In this document: positions 1 through 7,461 of the stretch, piece after piece
How the letters are laid out: each line of letters begins with the position of its first letter
Numbering within the stretch: position 1 is the stretch's first letter
NCBI GenBank assembly: GCA_050944255.1
Contig: JBMNQS010000043.1
Span: 1 to 18,146 of the forward strand
Source of the DNA: JBMNQS01 sp050944255
Lineage (GTDB): Bacteria > Bacillota > Clostridia > Christensenellales > Maliibacteriaceae
DNA length: 18,146 bases
Reading direction: 5' to 3'
The notes under the pieces: generated by a model
What the model was told of the DNA's origin: nothing
The model's input: the letters and a program-made list of their open reading frames with translations, nothing else
Databases searched by the model: none
Made by a program: the position numbers and the translations under genes

Positions 1-566
1 GCAACGGCCGGATGCAGCGCGTACACGCCGATATCCAGCAGGCTTCCGTTGGAAAGCTCCCGTTTGAAGGCGTTGGGCGCCTCGCCCCTTAAATACGCGT
101 CGTAGCGCGACGAGTAGCGCGTAAAGTTGAACACCGCCCGGCGCACCTTCCCAATTTCCGGCAGCGCCGCCTTCAGCGCCTCAAACGAGGGCATGAAAAG
201 GGACTTGATGGCCTCCATCACAAAGACGCCGCGCTCGTGCGCCTCATCGATCACCTGCTGCGCTTCCCTCTGGTTGCTGGCGAAAGCCTTCTCGCACAGT
301 ACCGGTATGCCCCTGCGGATAAAAAGCAGGCACTGCTGGGCGTGAAAGCCGTTGGGCGAAGCGATGTAGGCGGCGTCGATCTCGCCGCTTTCGGCCATTT
401 GTACCATGTCCGTATAGACGCCGGGTATGCCGTGTTTCCCGGCAAATGCCTCCCCCGTTTCCCATCTTCGCGAACAGACGGCCGCCGCCTCAAAGCCCTC
501 CACGTGCCGCGACGCCTCCAGAAGCCAGTCGGCGATAAAACTGGTGCCCACAATGCCAAAGCGCAT
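1..566 (-). CDS. Gfo/Idh/MocA family NAD(P)-dependent oxidoreductase, N-terminal part (runs off the window)
   Basis: The minus strand is open from an ATG at 566-564 to the window edge, giving 188 residues without a stop. The protein starts MRFGIVGTSFIADWLL, a Rossmann nucleotide-binding start (G4, G7, A12). ASPNGFHAQQC follows at about residues 69-79, then an EK pair at 92-93 where most family members have EKP. The family's D-x-G-x(4)-H active-site signature is seen at D178, G180 and H185. Together these identify the Gfo/Idh/MocA family, which oxidises or reduces sugars, inositols and related polyols in the cytoplasm. The substrate cannot be told from this half. An RBS (GGAGGAGA) lies just upstream at 573-580 and a good promoter at 598-627. 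The gene is transcribed away from the aro operon and has no evident link to it. Confidence 0.9.
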   Translation of the reverse strand, partial: MRFGIVGTSFIADWLLEASRHVEGFEAAAVCSRRWETGEAFAGKHGIPGVYTDMVQMAESGEIDAAYIASPNGFHAQQCLLFIRRGIPVLCEKAFASNQREAQQVIDEAHERGVFVMEAIKSLFMPSFEALKAALPEIGKVRRAVFNFTRYSSRYDAYLRGEAPNAFKRELSNGSLLDIGVYALHPAV

Positions 567-597
567 AGCATTCTCCTCCGCATTTGATTTTAACTTT

Positions 598-627
598 ATT
601 ATACAGCCACGGCCCCGCCCATGGCAA
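598..627 (-). promoter_or_regulatory. Predicted sigma-A promoter for the Gfo/Idh/MocA gene
   Basis: Read on the minus strand there is TTGCCA (627-622), an 18-base spacer and a perfect TATAAT (603-598). Transcription would start near 591, leaving a short 5' UTR of about 25 bases that contains the GGAGG site. The stretch from 628 to 756 holds no gene that I can support. Confidence 0.7.
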
Positions 628-756
628 CGCACCCTGCCGCGGCCGGCGGCATATACATGGGCAAAGGCAGGGGCTTCGCGCCCCGCCCCAAAGCCGGAAA
701 TTTTTTCCCGGGCCAAAAGGCGCTGAAAAAATCCATGCCTCCGGCAAAAATAATGC

Positions 757-786
757 TTTACACGCACAGGCAACCTGTGTTATGAT
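757..786 (+). promoter_or_regulatory. Predicted sigma-A promoter of the aro operon leader, with an inverted repeat in the spacer
   Basis: TTTACA at 757-762 and TATGAT at 781-786 are separated by 18 bases, each one mismatch from consensus. Transcription would begin near 793, about 45 bases before the leader-peptide ATG. The spacer contains an inverted repeat, CACAGG-CAA-CCTGTG (765-779), which could be an operator, but nothing identifies a regulator. Another short inverted repeat, GTACG-AA-CGTAC, lies at 803-814 in the transcribed leader. Confidence 0.65.
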
Positions 787-837
787 GCAAAACAACCAAG
801 CTGTACGAACGTACGGCAAAATATGTGAGGCCCAATC

Positions 838-945
838 ATGAACCATCTTCTTTGGTCGACAAACTATTATTCCTTTTACTTTACCTACTTTACCGGTAAA
901 GTTTTTTCGCCGTTTGTTGACCGGGAGATATATGCCATGAGTTGA
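838..945 (+). CDS. Aromatic-rich leader peptide of the aro operon attenuator (35 aa)
   Basis: This short ORF has a plausible ribosome site (GTGAGG, 825-830) seven bases before its ATG and ends at TGA 943-945. It begins MNHLLWSTNYYSFYFTYF. Residues 6-18 contain one Trp, four Tyr and three Phe, i.e. 8 of 13 positions; Phe recurs at 23 and 26 and Tyr at 32. No membrane or enzymatic feature is seen. The aromatic codons (853-891) lie over and just after the first arm of a leader RNA hairpin, and the stop codon lies downstream of the second arm. This is the layout expected of a peptide whose translation senses charged tRNA-Trp, tRNA-Tyr and tRNA-Phe. Its function is inferred from the RNA layout and from precedents such as trpL and pheL. 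I know of no named gene for it. Confidence 0.85.
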   Translation: MNHLLWSTNYYSFYFTYFTGKVFSPFVDREIYAMS

Positions 946-998
946 TTTTTCAGGAAAAACATGGTAAGGCTCCGCAGCAGACGCTGCGGGGCCTTTTT
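854..998 (+). promoter_or_regulatory. Ribosome-mediated transcription attenuator controlling the aro operon
   Basis: Three mutually exclusive pairings can be drawn by hand. Segment 1 (854-864, GGTCGACAAAC) pairs with segment 2 (912-922, GTTTGTTGACC) over 11 bp with one G-U. Segment 2 (912-919) can instead pair with segment 3 (975-982, CAGCAGAC) over 8 contiguous bp with two G-U. That pairing extends across a small bulge through GGAG (924-927) with CTCC (970-973). Segment 3 (968-978) is otherwise the 5' arm of the terminator ending at 998. A ribosome stalled at the Tyr/Phe codons 865-891 would cover segment 1 and free segment 2 to form the antiterminator. A ribosome reaching the stop at 943-945 would let the terminator form. 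A nested hairpin (933-939 with 960-966) fits inside the antiterminator loop. The mechanism is inferred; the pairings are visible. Confidence 0.8.
968..998 (+). terminator. Intrinsic terminator of the aro leader (attenuator)
   Basis: GGCTCCGCAGC (968-978), loop AGAC and GCTGCGGGGCC (983-993) form an 11-bp GC-rich stem with one G-U pair, followed directly by TTTTT (994-998). It lies between the leader-peptide stop and the aroF ribosome site with no gene ending on it, so it is a leader terminator and not the end of an upstream operon. Confidence 0.9.
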
Positions 999-1042
999 GT
1001 ATAGGTTTGACACCGAGAAGTCATAAAAAGGAGAGTATTGCC

Positions 1043-2056
1043 ATGATCGTCATCGTTCGAAAAACCGTCCGTCAGGAACAGCTCGACCACCTGATCCGCT
1101 GGCTGGAAGGATTCAACGTCCACGTGCACATCAGCGAGGGATTCGTGCAGACCGTACTGGGGCTGGTGGGCGACACCACCCGGATCGACATCGACCTGAT
1201 CCGTTCCATGGAAATCGTGGAGGACGTCAAACGGGTGCAGGAACCCTATAAAAACGCCAACCGGAAATTCCATCCGGACAATACGGTGATCCGCGTGGGC
1301 GAAGCCGCCATCGGCGACGAAAACGTCACCATCATCGCGGGGCCCTGCTCCATCGAGTCCGAAGAGCAGATGTGCGGCATCGCCAGGGCCGTCAAGGCCG
1401 CCGGCGCCACGCTGCTTCGCGGCGGCGCCTTCAAACCGCGCACCTCCCCCTACTCGTTCCAGGGACTTGGCGCCGACGGCCTGCGCATGCTGCTGATGGC
1501 CAAAGAGGAGACGGGGCTTCCCGTGGTGACCGAGCTGATGGATTTAAGCCAGCTGCCGCTGTTCGACCAGGTGGACGTGATCCAGGTGGGCGCACGCAAC
1601 ATGCAGAATTTTGAGATGCTGCGGGAGCTGGGCCACGTGAAAAAACCCATCCTGCTCAAACGGGGCCTTTCCAGCACCATCGAGGAGCTATTGATGAGCG
1701 CCGAGTACATCATGTCCGGCGGGAACGAGCAGATCATCCTGTGCGAGCGGGGCATCCGCACCTTTGAGACCTACACGCGCAATACGCTGGACCTCTCCGC
1801 GGTATCGCTTCTCAAGCAGCTTTCGCACCTGCCCGTGATCGTGGACCCCAGCCACGCCACCGGCATTTCCAAACTGGTGCGGCCCATGGCGCTGGCCGCC
1901 ATGGCGGCGGGGGCCGACGGGGTCATGATCGAGGTGCACAACGACCCGGCCCACGCGCTGTGCGACGGGCCGCAGTCGCTGACCCCGGAGGCGTTCCGGG
2001 AGGTGGCGCATCAGGTGCGCACGGTGTTTGACGCCGTAAAGGCGGGCGCGCAATGA
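1043..2056 (+). CDS. aroF: 3-deoxy-7-phosphoheptulonate synthase (DAHP synthase), type I-beta with N-terminal ferredoxin-like domain
   Basis: Condenses phosphoenolpyruvate and erythrose-4-phosphate, the first step of the shikimate pathway. The ATG at 1043 is chosen because AAAGGAGAG (1027-1035) sits eight bases upstream and the protein then begins MIVIVRKTV, the usual start of the regulatory domain. The 337-residue length matches the Thermotoga-type enzyme. Residues 1 to about 75 form the ferredoxin-like domain that in relatives carries feedback inhibition by tyrosine or phenylalanine. The barrel follows with GPCSIE (100-105), KPRTSPYSFQG (from 131), LLKRG (around 206), DPSHATG (268-274) and a late E297/D308. 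Cys, His, Glu and Asp in these motifs match the family metal ligands. It is the first structural gene of the operon, directly behind the attenuator. Its stop overlaps the tyrA start (ATGA). Confidence 0.97.
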   Translation: MIVIVRKTVRQEQLDHLIRWLEGFNVHVHISEGFVQTVLGLVGDTTRIDIDLIRSMEIVEDVKRVQEPYKNANRKFHPDNTVIRVGEAAIGDENVTIIAGPCSIESEEQMCGIARAVKAAGATLLRGGAFKPRTSPYSFQGLGADGLRMLLMAKEETGLPVVTELMDLSQLPLFDQVDVIQVGARNMQNFEMLRELGHVKKPILLKRGLSSTIEELLMSAEYIMSGGNEQIILCERGIRTFETYTRNTLDLSAVSLLKQLSHLPVIVDPSHATGISKLVRPMALAAMAAGADGVMIEVHNDPAHALCDGPQSLTPEAFREVAHQVRTVFDAVKAGAQ

Positions 2057-2889
2057 GTAAAACCATCGGCATAGCGGGGCTCGGCCTCATCGGCGGCTCC
2101 ATGGCGCAGGCGCTGAAAAAATATACGGGGCACCTGGTGCTGGGGACGGACCTGGATGCGGATGTCCTGCGGCGCGCGCTGTCCGAAGGCGCCGTCGACG
2201 GAGCGCTGGAGGATGACGCCGTGTCCCGGTGCGATCTTCTGCTGGTGGCGCTGTATCCGCAGGCGGCGGTGGATTTTGTGACCAGTCATGCGCAGACTAT
2301 AAAAAAGGGCGCCTGTGTCATCGATCTGTGCGGCGTGAAGCGGCATGTCTGCGCCGCGCTGGAGCCGGTGGCCCGTGCGCACGGCTTTCACTTTATCGGC
2401 GGCCACCCCATGGCGGGCCGGGAAGTCTCCGGTTACGGCGCGGCGCGGCCGGAGCTGTTTGCCGGAGCGTCCATGATCCTCACCCCCGAGGCCGGGACGC
2501 CCGAGGCACTGCTGGAGCAACTGGAATCGCTCTTTACATCCGTAGGCTTTGCGGGGATCAAGTACGCCGGGCCGGCAGAACATGACCGGATCATCGCCTG
2601 CACGTCGCAATTGGCCCACGTGCTCTCCAGCGCCTACGTGAAAAGCCCCGCCGCCCTGGAGCATAAGGGATTTTCCGCCGGCAGCTTCCAGGATATGACG
2701 CGGGTGGCCACGCTCAATGAGGATATGTGGAGCGAGCTTTTCCTTTTAAACCGGGATTACCTCTGCGGCGAGATCGACGCGCTGCGGGAGCGTCTGGCGC
2801 AGTACGCACTGGCGCTGCGCGCAGGCGACGCGCCGGAGCTGACGCGCCTTCTCAAAGAGGGAAAAACGCGCAAACAGCAGCTATCATAA
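2053..2889 (+). CDS. tyrA: Prephenate dehydrogenase
   Basis: Oxidatively decarboxylates prephenate to 4-hydroxyphenylpyruvate, the committed step to tyrosine. The 278-residue protein begins with a Rossmann signature GLGLIGGS (9-16). It carries DLCGVK (91-96), HPMAGRE (118-124) and the SQLAHV segment with H189, all typical of the TyrA family; D33 after the second strand suggests NAD+ preference. There is no chorismate mutase fusion at the N terminus and no ACT domain at the C terminus, so this is the short monofunctional form. Tyrosine feedback through an ACT domain is therefore not expected. The gene overlaps aroF by four bases (ATGA), implying translational coupling. An arogenate dehydrogenase cannot be excluded from sequence alone. 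Confidence 0.93.
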   Translation: MSKTIGIAGLGLIGGSMAQALKKYTGHLVLGTDLDADVLRRALSEGAVDGALEDDAVSRCDLLLVALYPQAAVDFVTSHAQTIKKGACVIDLCGVKRHVCAALEPVARAHGFHFIGGHPMAGREVSGYGAARPELFAGASMILTPEAGTPEALLEQLESLFTSVGFAGIKYAGPAEHDRIIACTSQLAHVLSSAYVKSPAALEHKGFSAGSFQDMTRVATLNEDMWSELFLLNRDYLCGEIDALRERLAQYALALRAGDAPELTRLLKEGKTRKQQLS

Positions 2890-2903
2890 AGGGGGGATAT
2901 ACC

Positions 2904-3962
2904 ATGAAAATCGTAGAGGTGAAGGCCGGACGGCCGTATCAGGTACGCATAGGAAGCGGGCTGCTGGAGCACTCCGGCGCGTATGCCGCGGAGGTGCATC
3001 CGCCCTGCGCGGCGGCGCTGGTGATGGATAAAACCGTGGCCGCGCTGTACGGAGAGCGCGTACGGGCGTCTTTTGAAGGGGCGGGCTTTCGCGTGGAGCC
3101 CTACGTCTTTTCGCCGGGGGAAAGCGCAAAGAACCTGGAGGAACTTTCCCTTCTGCTTGAGTTTATGGCGGGCAAGGCGCTGGGACGAAACGACCTGCTC
3201 GTCGCGCTGGGCGGCGGGGTCGCCGGTGATCTGGGCGGCTTCGCCGCCTCCGTGTACCAGCGGGGCATCCCCTACATTCAACTGCCCACCACGCTTTTGG
3301 CCGCGGTGGATTCCTCCGTGGGCGGAAAGACCGCCGTGAACCTCAGGGCCGGCAAGAACCTGGCGGGCACCTTCTGGCAGCCGGAGCTGGTGATCTGCGA
3401 CTGCGACACGTTCTCGACGCTGCCGCCGCAGGAACTGTCCGCCGGGGCGGCGGAATGCGTCAAATACGCCATGCTGGACGATGCGTCCCTGCTGGAAACG
3501 CTGACGGAGAACGGGCAAAGCGTCCCCTGGGAGGAGATCGTGGAGTCCTGCGTGCTGCAAAAGGCGCGGTATGTGGAAAAGGATGAGCGCGAAAACGATC
3601 TGCGCCAGTTCTTAAATTTCGGCCACACCATCGGCCACGCGGCGGAGCGCCTGAGCGGGTATACCATCCGCCACGGTGACGGCGTCGCCATGGGGATGAT
3701 GGTCATCACCCGCGCCGCGGAGCGCATGGGCCTATGCGAAACCGGGGTTTCGGAAAAGCTGAAGGCGGCTCTGGAGGCGCTTGAACTGCCCACCAACTGC
3801 CCCTATCCGGCGCAGGAGCTGGCCGATGCCGCCCTTTCGGATAAAAAGCGGCGCGGCGACACCATCACGCTGGTATTGCCCCACGCGGCGGGCCGCTGCG
3901 AACTGCACCGGGTACAGACGGCGGACCTGCCGGACATCGCCCGCCTGGGATTGGAGACGTAA
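2904..3962 (+). CDS. aroB: 3-dehydroquinate synthase
   Basis: Converts DAHP to 3-dehydroquinate using NAD+ and a divalent metal, the second shikimate step. The ATG at 2904 follows a GGGGGG ribosome site at 2891-2896 and gives 352 residues, a normal length. Family motifs include GGGVAGDLGGF (103-113), LPTTLLAAVDSSVGGKT (127-143), GKNLAGTFWQP (150-160) and LNFGHTIGHAAE (237-248). The metal ligands expected by homology are E184, H241 and H257. It starts 14 bases after tyrA and its TAA (3960-3962) is followed immediately by the aroA ATG at 3963, so the two genes abut with no gap. Confidence 0.97.
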   Translation: MKIVEVKAGRPYQVRIGSGLLEHSGAYAAEVHPPCAAALVMDKTVAALYGERVRASFEGAGFRVEPYVFSPGESAKNLEELSLLLEFMAGKALGRNDLLVALGGGVAGDLGGFAASVYQRGIPYIQLPTTLLAAVDSSVGGKTAVNLRAGKNLAGTFWQPELVICDCDTFSTLPPQELSAGAAECVKYAMLDDASLLETLTENGQSVPWEEIVESCVLQKARYVEKDERENDLRQFLNFGHTIGHAAERLSGYTIRHGDGVAMGMMVITRAAERMGLCETGVSEKLKAALEALELPTNCPYPAQELADAALSDKKRRGDTITLVLPHAAGRCELHRVQTADLPDIARLGLET

Positions 3963-5231
3963 ATGCGGATGATCTTTTCGCCGTCAAAACTGCAGGGCAC
4001 ACTGCCGGCCATACCGTCAAAGTCCGACGCGCACCGGGCGCTGATCTGCGCCGCGCTTTCAGACGGCCCCACACGCCTTCAGATGCCCGACTGGCCGGCG
4101 CAGGATATCCAGGCCACCATCCGGTGCCTGGAGGCGCTGGGGGCGCGCATCGAGCGTACCGGGGGCGTGCTTTTAATAAAGCCCATCGATCAGCCGCGGG
4201 AAATGCCGGTACTAGACTGCGGCGAAAGCGGTTCCACGCTGCGCTTTCTGCTACCGGTGGCAGCGGCGCTGGGCCGCGGTGCGCTGGTGACGGGCAGCGG
4301 GCGCCTGCCCCGGCGGCCCATGGCGCCGCTTTTAAAGTCCCTGCGGGCGGGCGGCGTAAAAATTGAGGGCGACGCCCTGCCGCTGCGCCTGGAAGGGAGG
4401 CTCACCTCCGGCATCTACCAACTGCCCGGCGACGTGAGCTCGCAGTTCGTATCGGGCCTTTTATTCGCGCTGCCTGTTTTGCCTGAGGGCGGGACCGTCC
4501 TTGTTTCCGAAAAGCTTCAGTCCGCCGCCTACGTGGACATGACGCTGGAAACCCTGGCGCGGTTTTCCGTCCAAGTGAAGAAGCTGCCGGACGGCTACCG
4601 CGTCATGCCCGCCCAGCGCTACCTGACGCCGGGCACCTACAAGGTGGAGGGCGACTGGTCCAATATGGCGTTTTTCCTCTGCGCCGGGGCGCTCAGCGGT
4701 CCGGTGACCTGCACCGGACTGCCCAAGGACTGCCTGCAGGCGGACCGGGCCGTCGCTCGGCTTCTTGCGCGCTTCGGCGCCAGAGTCACGCAGGAGGAAA
4801 GCCGTATCACCGTTTCACCAGGCACGCTTCGCGCCATCAAAGCCGACCTTTCGCAGATCCCTGACCTGGCGCCGCCTCTGGCGGTGGTAGCGTCGGCGGC
4901 GCGGGGAAGGACGCTTCTTTTCGGGGCGGGCCGCCTGCGAATGAAGGAGAGCGACCGCCTGCGCACGGTCACCGCCATGCTCAGGGCGCTGGGCGCGGAC
5001 GTCACCGAGGGGCCGGATACGCTTACCATCACCGGGCGGCCGGAGCTTTCCGGCGGCCCGGTGGACGCCGCCGGAGATCACCGCATCGCCATGGCGGCGG
5101 CCATTGCCGCATCGCGCTGCGCCGGGGAAACCGTACTGGAGGGCACTGAGGCGGTGGAGAAATCCTATCCCTCCTTCTACAACGACTACAGCCTGCTGGG
5201 AGGAAAATGCCATGTCGTCAACCATCGGTGA
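3963..5231 (+). CDS. aroA: 3-phosphoshikimate 1-carboxyvinyltransferase (EPSP synthase)
   Basis: Transfers the enolpyruvyl group of PEP to shikimate-3-phosphate. The protein has 422 residues. It has the N-terminal PSKSDAHRA segment (18-26, with the conserved K20 and S21), CGESGSTLRF (86-95), the RRPM segment near 117-120, SSQF (159-162), EGDWSNMAFF (229-238), RMKESDRL (326-333) and GDHRIAMA (371-378). D301 lies where the catalytic Asp313 of the E. coli enzyme is expected. G90 of the GESGS motif corresponds to the PEP/glyphosate-loop glycine. The flanking residues differ from the E. coli GNAGT form, as in many Firmicutes. Its 3' end overlaps aroC by 20 bases. Confidence 0.96.
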   Translation: MRMIFSPSKLQGTLPAIPSKSDAHRALICAALSDGPTRLQMPDWPAQDIQATIRCLEALGARIERTGGVLLIKPIDQPREMPVLDCGESGSTLRFLLPVAAALGRGALVTGSGRLPRRPMAPLLKSLRAGGVKIEGDALPLRLEGRLTSGIYQLPGDVSSQFVSGLLFALPVLPEGGTVLVSEKLQSAAYVDMTLETLARFSVQVKKLPDGYRVMPAQRYLTPGTYKVEGDWSNMAFFLCAGALSGPVTCTGLPKDCLQADRAVARLLARFGARVTQEESRITVSPGTLRAIKADLSQIPDLAPPLAVVASAARGRTLLFGAGRLRMKESDRLRTVTAMLRALGADVTEGPDTLTITGRPELSGGPVDAAGDHRIAMAAAIAASRCAGETVLEGTEAVEKSYPSFYNDYSLLGGKCHVVNHR

Positions 5232-6312
5232 AACACTGAAAATCTCCCTGTTCGGAGAGTCCCATGGCCCGGCTATCGGGGTGCTCATAGAGGGCCTGCC
5301 TGCGGGAGAGGCTATAGACGCCCAACGGCTGCAGGCGTTTCTTAACCGGCGCGCGCCGGGCAGAGGAAGCCTGAGCACCCCGCGCCGGGAAACGGATACG
5401 CCGGAGTTTCTGAGCGGCATTTTGGACGGACACACCACCGGCGCGCCGCTTTGCGCCGTCATCCAGAACCGGGACGCGCGCCCGGGGGACTACGAAAAGC
5501 TGCGGGACTGCCCGCGCCCGTCCCATGCGGATTATCCGGCCCACGTGCGCTACCGAGGGCAGAACGACATGCGCGGCGGCGGCCACTTCTCAGGACGGCT
5601 GACGGCGCCGCTATGCGTGGCCGGGGGTATCGCGCTGCAGATTCTGGAGCGCCGGGGCGTGCATGTGGGGGCCCACGCCCAATCCGTGGGTGATGCTTCG
5701 GACCGCCAATTCGACCCTGTGAACCTGACGCGGGAAGAAGTCCACCTGCCGGGCACCCGCGACCTGCCGGTGCTGGAGGAGGCGGCGGCGGAAAAGATGC
5801 GACGGGAAATTGAAGAGGCCGCGAAAGAGGGCGACTCTGTGGGCGGCGTCTTGGAGTGCGCCGCGCTGGGCCTGCCTCCCGGTATCGGGGACCCCATATT
5901 CGGCGGCGTGGAAAACCGCCTGTCGGCCATGCTGTTTGGCATCCCGGCGGTGCGCGGCATCGAGTTCGGCGCCGGTTTCTCCGCCGCCGGCATGCGCGGC
6001 TCGCAGCACAACGACCCCTACTTTATCCAGGATGGCGAGATCAGGACCCGCACGAATCATCACGGCGGCGTACTGGGAGGCATCACCACCGGCATGCCGC
6101 TGATCTTCCGGGTGGCGCTTAAACCCACGCCCTCCATAGGGCAGTCGCAACAGACCGTCCGGCTCAGCGATAAGAGCGAAACCGCGCTGGAGATCAAAGG
6201 CCGGCACGACCCGTGCATCGCGCTTCGGGCCGTGCCCTGCGTGGAGGCCGCCGCGGCGCTGACGCTGCTGGATTTACTGCTCGCATCAGAGCGTGAAAGG
6301 AGCTTAAGGTAA
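5212..6312 (+). CDS. aroC: Chorismate synthase
   Basis: Eliminates phosphate from EPSP to give chorismate, using reduced FMN. The ATG at 5212 is supported by GGGAGG (5198-5203) and by the product beginning MSSTIGETLKISLFGESHG; any upstream extension lies inside aroA in another frame. The protein has 366 residues. It shows GESHG (15-19), RGGGHFSGRLTA (121-132), GSQHND (263-268), NHHGG (282-286) and GRHDPC (330-335), the full set of chorismate synthase signatures. Its TAA shares one base with the next ATG (TAATG), so translational coupling to pheA is likely. No flavin reductase domain is fused. Confidence 0.97.
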   Translation: MSSTIGETLKISLFGESHGPAIGVLIEGLPAGEAIDAQRLQAFLNRRAPGRGSLSTPRRETDTPEFLSGILDGHTTGAPLCAVIQNRDARPGDYEKLRDCPRPSHADYPAHVRYRGQNDMRGGGHFSGRLTAPLCVAGGIALQILERRGVHVGAHAQSVGDASDRQFDPVNLTREEVHLPGTRDLPVLEEAAAEKMRREIEEAAKEGDSVGGVLECAALGLPPGIGDPIFGGVENRLSAMLFGIPAVRGIEFGAGFSAAGMRGSQHNDPYFIQDGEIRTRTNHHGGVLGGITTGMPLIFRVALKPTPSIGQSQQTVRLSDKSETALEIKGRHDPCIALRAVPCVEAAAALTLLDLLLASERERSLR

Positions 6313-7451
6313 TGGACCTACAGCAACTCAGAGACGAAATCGACCGGATCGATACGCAATTGGCAGACCTGTTCAGCAAGAGGATGCTTTTGTGCGGCCA
6401 GGTGGCCAAGCAGAAGCGCGACAGCGGCGCGCCGATACTGGACCAGGCGCGGGAGCGGGAGATTCTCACCCGCATCAGCAGCCAGGTGGGCGAGCCGCTG
6501 GACATGTACGCGCGGATGCTGTACTCGGTGCTGTTCGACCTGAGCCGTTCGTACCAGCATACGCTGGCAGAGCAGGAAACCGAGCTGACGAAAAAAATCA
6601 CCCGCGCCATGGAACACACCGAAAAACAGTTCCCCAAAAAGGGCACCGTGGCCTGCCAGGGCGTGGAGGGCGCCTACTCGCAGATGGCCTGCGACAGGCT
6701 GTTCTCCATGGCGGACATCGTGTACTTCCGCAGCTTTGAAGGCGTATTCCAGGCCGTGGAGCAGGGCCTGTGCGAATACGGCGTGCTGCCCATCGAGAAC
6801 AGCTCCAACGGCTCGGTCAACAGCGTCTACGACCTGATGCGCCACTACAGCTTCTACATCGTCCGCAGCATCAAAATGCACATCGACCACAAACTTTTGG
6901 CTAAACCCTCGGTGAAGTTGGAGGATATCCGCGAAATCGTCTCCCACGAGCAGGCCATCGGCCAGTGCAGCGCGTTCTTGAACCAGCATCCGCAGATTAA
7001 AATCACCGTGTGCGAAAATACCGCGTCGGCGGCGGCTCTGGTAGCCGCGTCCAGCCGCACGGACATCGCCGCCATCTCCTCCCCCGGCTGCGCGCAGCTG
7101 TATGGTCTTTCAGTGGTTCTGGACAGCGTCCAAAACAGCCAGAACAATTACACCCGCTTCATCTGCATCAGCAAAAAACTGGCCATCTATCCCGGCGCCG
7201 ACCGGATCAGCCTGATGCTGTCGGTGGCGCATAAGCCCGGCGCCCTGTACCGGATGATCGCACGCTTCGCCGCGCTGGGCCTGAACCTCACCAAGCTGGA
7301 GAGCCGCCCCATCGTCGGGCGCGACTTTGAGTTTTTGTTCTACTTCGATCTGGAGGCCTCCGTCTTCTCGCAGGACGTGGTCCGGCTTCTGGGCGAATGC
7401 TCCGCCGCGGACGAACTGTTCGTGTTCCTGGGCAACTACAGCGAAATTTGA
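6312..7451 (+). CDS. pheA: Bifunctional chorismate mutase / prephenate dehydratase (P-protein) with ACT domain
   Basis: Rearranges chorismate to prephenate and dehydrates it to phenylpyruvate, leading to phenylalanine. Residues 1 to about 85 are an all-helical AroQ-type chorismate mutase beginning MDLQQLRDEIDRID, with R24, K35 and downstream acidic residues as expected. The dehydratase domain runs from about 112 to 285, with GVEGAYSQMA (117-126), PIENSSNGSV (160-169) and the catalytic TRF (281-283). A C-terminal ACT domain spans about 298-375 with GALYR (310-314) and ESRP (330-333), the phenylalanine-binding motifs. Feedback inhibition by phenylalanine is expected from the family. At 379 residues it has normal P-protein length. 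Confidence 0.95.
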   Translation: MDLQQLRDEIDRIDTQLADLFSKRMLLCGQVAKQKRDSGAPILDQAREREILTRISSQVGEPLDMYARMLYSVLFDLSRSYQHTLAEQETELTKKITRAMEHTEKQFPKKGTVACQGVEGAYSQMACDRLFSMADIVYFRSFEGVFQAVEQGLCEYGVLPIENSSNGSVNSVYDLMRHYSFYIVRSIKMHIDHKLLAKPSVKLEDIREIVSHEQAIGQCSAFLNQHPQIKITVCENTASAAALVAASSRTDIAAISSPGCAQLYGLSVVLDSVQNSQNNYTRFICISKKLAIYPGADRISLMLSVAHKPGALYRMIARFAALGLNLTKLESRPIVGRDFEFLFYFDLEASVFSQDVVRLLGECSAADELFVFLGNYSEI

Positions 7452-7461
7452 GGTGAGGCAT

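Noticed and set aside
666..687. GC-rich hairpin (GGGGC/GCCCC) as a terminator in the divergent region
   Set aside because: The T-run (704-709) is too far downstream and no gene ends here on either strand.
1007..1012. TTGACA as a second promoter just before aroF
   Set aside because: No -10 element occurs at 16-18 bases; that position is the ribosome-binding site of aroF.
793..1042. T-box riboswitch in front of aroF
   Set aside because: No T-box core (AGGGUGG-type) or specifier-loop architecture is visible, and the leader ORF with competing hairpins explains the terminator better.
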